Source: Pyrinomonadaceae bacterium
GTDB taxonomy: Bacteria; Acidobacteriota; Blastocatellia; Pyrinomonadales; Pyrinomonadaceae
DNA length: 13,544 nt
Assembly: GCA_025937955.1 (NCBI GenBank)
Contig: JAICQI010000058.1
Location: 1-13,544 of the forward strand
Direction of reading: 5' to 3'
Shown here: one piece after another, positions 12,436 through 13,544 of the stretch
How the letters are laid out: the number at the start of each line of letters is the position of its first letter
How positions within the stretch are numbered: the first letter of the stretch is position 1
Notes under the pieces: generated by a model
What the model was told of the DNA's origin: nothing
What the model saw: only the letters and a program-made list of their open reading frames with translations
Database searches by the model: none
Position numbers and translations under genes: made by a program

Positions 12436-13422
12436 ATGAAAATACTTATTCTCGACAGCGCGCAGATTCGAGAGCTTCTCCCAATGCGGGATTGCATCGA
12501 GTTGATGGCCGATGCGCTGGCAGCACTCGCGCGCGATGAAATTTTCCAACCACTGCGTACGATAATTCGTCCGCCGCAAGCGCGCGGCTTACTCGGATTG
12601 ATGTCCGCGTATCGCACTGGCGAGCAGGGCGCGTTTGGACTCAAAGCGATCTGCGTCTTTCCTGGGAATCCCGCGCTTGGAAAAGATGCGCACCAGGGTG
12701 CGGTGATGTTGTTCAGTCGCGAGACTGGCGAATTGCTCGCGCTGATGAATGCTTCGGAGATCACTGCGATTCGCACCGCAGCGGTGTCAGCGGTAGCGAC
12801 TTGTTTACTTGCGCGTGAAGATGCCGAGACGTTGGCGATTGTCGGAGCAGGCGTTCAGGCGCGGACGCATCTCGCGGCGCTGGCGTTAGTGCGTTCGATC
12901 AAACAGGCGCGCGTGGTTGCGAGGAACTTTGAGCACGCGGTTGAGCTTGTGCGCGAGATGCAGCCGCGGTTTCCGTTTCCCATTGAGGCTGTGCGCACAA
13001 ATGAGGAAGCTGTGCGGAACGCAGATTTGGTTGTTACCGCGACTTCGTCGCTGGAACCGGTGATTGATAAGGACTGGATCTCTGCTGGTGCGCACATAAA
13101 CGCGATCGGCACGCATTCACCCAACTCGCGTGAGATCGACACTGGCACGATGGGCGCTGCATGGATCTTCGTAGATCGTCGCGAGTCTGCATTGAATGAA
13201 TCGGGTGATTACCTGCTGGCCGCGAAGGAAGGCGTCGTTGCACCGGAAAGCATTATCGCTGAACTCGGCGAACTGTTAACCGGCTCCCAAACCGGACGCA
13301 CTTCTCCAACCGACATCACGCTCTTCAAATCTCTCGGTCTCGCAATCGAAGACGTCGCCTGCGCGAATTATCTTCATCAAAAAGCACTCTCACAGAATGT
13401 TGGTACATGGGTGAATTTGTAG
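12436..13422 (+). CDS. ornithine cyclodeaminase / mu-crystallin family reductase
   Basis: A 328-residue NAD(P)-binding enzyme of the ornithine cyclodeaminase/mu-crystallin family, normal length. Visible features: substrate-binding GLKAICVFPGN (Lys70), the helix NASEITAIRTAAVSAVAT with Arg113, the nucleotide loop AIVGAGVQARTHL (GxGxxA at 137-142), DLVVTATSS (197-205), INAIGTHSPNSREID (221-235) and the late DITLFKSLGLAIED. True ornithine cyclodeaminases have a catalytic Asp in GGDCPGKTE; here the aligned residue is His227, as expected for ketimine or pyrroline-2-carboxylate reductases and alanine-dehydrogenase-like members. An imine reductase or amino-acid dehydrogenase is therefore more likely than a cyclodeaminase. 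It is divergent from the glycine-zipper gene. No strong Shine-Dalgarno; TTGATGGATC precedes the ATG. Confidence 0.9.
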   Translation: MKILILDSAQIRELLPMRDCIELMADALAALARDEIFQPLRTIIRPPQARGLLGLMSAYRTGEQGAFGLKAICVFPGNPALGKDAHQGAVMLFSRETGELLALMNASEITAIRTAAVSAVATCLLAREDAETLAIVGAGVQARTHLAALALVRSIKQARVVARNFEHAVELVREMQPRFPFPIEAVRTNEEAVRNADLVVTATSSLEPVIDKDWISAGAHINAIGTHSPNSREIDTGTMGAAWIFVDRRESALNESGDYLLAAKEGVVAPESIIAELGELLTGSQTGRTSPTDITLFKSLGLAIEDVACANYLHQKALSQNVGTWVNL

Positions 13423-13544
13423 GGGCGGGCCCCCCGGGGCCGCCCCCCCCCGCCCACAATTTAAAAAGGGGGGGGCCCCCGCGGGCGCCCCCCAAACAAC
13501 AACAGGGTAAAGTAATTAAAAAAAATTAAAAGTTTGAGGCAACA
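13423..13544. other. low-complexity contig end, probably unreliable sequence
   Basis: After the last stop the sequence changes abruptly to long G and C homopolymers (runs of 5 to 9), then A-rich tracts. No codon pattern or gene is present. It may include a real GC-rich hairpin (GGGGCGGGCCCC-like, a possible terminator), but the homopolymers look like low-quality read ends at the edge of an assembly. Confidence 0.65.

Overview
The window is about 13.5 kb of moderately GC-rich bacterial chromosome holding eleven protein genes. No rRNA, tRNA, transposase, CRISPR array or phage gene is visible. The gene set (bacterial myo-inositol-phosphate synthase, DUF3108 protein, CBS-domain cystathionine beta-synthase, HEAT-repeat and glycine-zipper envelope proteins, a near-consensus sigma-54 promoter) and the abundance of foldback repeats between genes suggest a soil or sediment Acidobacteriota, perhaps Blastocatellia. 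That placement is inference from gene content, not from a marker gene. Homopolymer-rich junk after 13423 looks like a decaying contig end.

Layout. (1) Positions 17-2501, plus strand: a tightly packed operon of DUF3108 exported protein, glycerophosphodiester phosphodiesterase and AraC-family regulator, each pair overlapping by ATGA. A 93-bp foldback sits on the last stop codon. (2) Positions 2695-4014, plus: inositol-3-phosphate synthase with a good Shine-Dalgarno. (3) Positions 4244-5464, plus: a one-module Hsp100/Clp-type ATPase. Its leader can fold so that the Shine-Dalgarno and all bases up to the AUG are paired. A textbook intrinsic terminator follows. (4) Positions 7525 down to 5522, minus: membrane-anchored J-domain protein, small 88-aa protein and exported HEAT-repeat protein, the last two abutting stop to start. 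(5) Positions 7526-8002: a 477-bp gene-free stretch with a probable promoter and three inverted repeats. (6) Positions 11566 down to 8003, minus: cystathionine beta-synthase, SmpB and leucyl aminopeptidase. The cbs-smpB gap is exactly filled by a 47-bp tandem palindromic repeat. (7) Positions 12221 down to 11838, minus: glycine-zipper protein behind a near-consensus sigma-54 promoter. (8) Positions 12436-13422, plus: ornithine cyclodeaminase/mu-crystallin family reductase.

How the genes fit together. GDPD and inositol-phosphate synthase lie side by side and suggest phospholipid headgroup turnover and synthesis. The Clp-type ATPase, J-protein, SmpB and PepA are all protein quality-control functions, but they sit in at least three transcription units. 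Cystathionine beta-synthase and the cyclodeaminase-family enzyme are amino-acid metabolism.

The most notable non-coding signals are the Shine-Dalgarno-sequestering helix before the Clp-type gene, the tandem palindrome array between cbs and smpB, four further long inverted repeats of unrelated sequence (one of which encodes a signal peptide), and the sigma-54 promoter. No clear new multi-gene system (defence, biosynthetic or mobile) is present.
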